Positions 63,622-64,000 of a DNA stretch of 64,000 bases are shown in pieces. A model generated the notes under the pieces. That model was not told the origin of the DNA. It saw nothing but the letters and a program-made list of their open reading frames with translations, and ran no database searches. The DNA comes from DATCLS01 sp036563805 (GTDB lineage Bacteria > Actinomycetota > Acidimicrobiia > Acidimicrobiales > VFJN01). The DNA lies in the NCBI GenBank assembly GCA_036563805.1, contig DATCLS010000015.1:41114-105113 (forward strand). Direction: 5' to 3'. The position numbers and the translations under genes are program-made. Each line of letters opens with the position of its first letter. The stretch's first letter is position 1.

Positions 63622-63984
63622 TCAGCGGCGCGTGCGAGCGACGGCGTCCTGCACCAGGTTGGCGGCCCGGGGGCGGAGGTTGAAGGCGGCGACGAGCGCC
63701 TTGTCGCCGGGGCTGTCGATCTCCGCTGGGGCCGAGGGTGGCAGGTCCGGAGAGGGCCGGTCCGAGGACGGCTGGTCAGCGGATGGCTCCGTCGCCCCGG
63801 CCTCGCAGGAGCCCGCCGTCCTCGCTGACCGGACCGCCGGACCCGCCGATGCCCGCCGCCCGGCCCACCGCGTTCTCGGCCGGACGGGGGAGCGGGCCGC
63901 CCGCCGCCTCCGTCGTTCGGACCAGGCGAAAGCCGGCGACCGGCCGATGTGCCGCTGACCAGGGCATTCGTACGGTCGCTCCAT
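63622..63984 (-). CDS. Doubtful small ORF with Arg/Pro-rich sequence
   Basis: A 120-codon open frame whose last ~30 residues (DSPGDKALVAAFNLRPRAAN) look protein-like, while the first 90 are Arg/Ala/Pro/Ser-rich. Its ATG overlaps the promoter of the next + strand gene. It may be only a 3' remnant of a gene. Confidence 0.25.
   Translation of the reverse strand: MERPYECPGQRHIGRSPAFAWSERRRRRAARSPVRPRTRWAGRRASAGPAVRSARTAGSCEAGATEPSADQPSSDRPSPDLPPSAPAEIDSPGDKALVAAFNLRPRAANLVQDAVARTRR
63971..63976 (+). promoter_or_regulatory. -10 hexamer TACGGT at the right edge
   Basis: TACGGT is 6 nt before the ATG at 63983, the same layout as before PhzF. Confidence 0.5.
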
Positions 63985-64000
63985 GGCGACCCCGTATCAG
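63983..64000 (+). CDS. Start of a gene cut by the window end
   Basis: ATG preceded by TACGGT at 6 nt; only six codons (MATPYQ) are inside the window. No product can be named. Confidence 0.45.

Overview
The window is a GC-rich (about 70% or more by eye), gene-dense bacterial chromosome segment. Gene order and content point to an actinobacterium. The backbone dapA-rnj-ftsK-rimO-pgsA-cinA-recA-miaB-miaA-dapF-hflX-lexA-nrdR-nrdJ is the classical actinobacterial block, and the LexA boxes are of the GAAC-N4-GTTC type. At least twenty genes carry a TANNNT hexamer 6-10 nt before the start codon, which indicates widespread leaderless transcription. A deep-branching class such as Acidimicrobiia is my best guess; this is inference. 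No IS element, prophage, CRISPR array, tRNA or rRNA was seen.

Layout. 0-5.6 kb: end of a SURF1 gene, an ATP-grasp gene, a winged-helix protein and dapA-rnj-mutM. 5.6-16.4 kb: a large LuxR-type regulator, ftsK, a MacB/FtsX-type ABC exporter and a sigma-like gene coupled to a repeat-bearing protein. 16.5-21.8 kb: rimO-pgsA-cinA, a 72-bp tandem repeat, thpR and SOS-controlled recA without recX. 21.9-27.8 kb: a four-in-one branched-chain amino-acid ABC transporter (LivH-LivM-LivF-LivG in one chain) and its membrane-anchored binding protein. 27.9-38.9 kb: miaB, GNAT, PIG-L deacetylase, miaA, dapF, hflX, dapC, a membrane protein and divergent dapD/dapE. 39-46 kb: lexA divergent from a LysM cell-division suppressor candidate, nrdR, a RibD-like reductase, about 1 kb without genes, and nrdJ behind tandem NrdR boxes. 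46-53.4 kb: a glycan-binding-fold protein, an alpha/beta hydrolase lacking its nucleophile, the three-gene N-acetylglutaminylglutamine amide (NAGGN) osmolyte operon and a second sigma-like gene. 53.5-64 kb: F420/PPOX-type enzyme, Gfo/Idh oxidoreductase, class A PBP, zinc-ribbon coiled coil, histidine phosphatase, PhzF, small membrane and secreted proteins, a possible small RNA, a decayed gene, rnpB and a DHFR-fold enzyme.

How it works together. Five genes (dapA, dapF, dapC, dapD, dapE) cover most of the succinylase route to diaminopimelate and lysine, feeding peptidoglycan synthesis by the nearby PBP. recA, lexA and the LysM protein form an SOS module. recA, the LysM gene and the sigma-like gene at 52.6 kb also share a second motif, TTGTCACAC-N8-NANNNT, resembling the mycobacterial LexA-independent damage promoter. 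nrdR and nrdJ form a repressor-target pair for B12-dependent deoxynucleotide synthesis. The NAGGN trio suggests osmotic stress tolerance.
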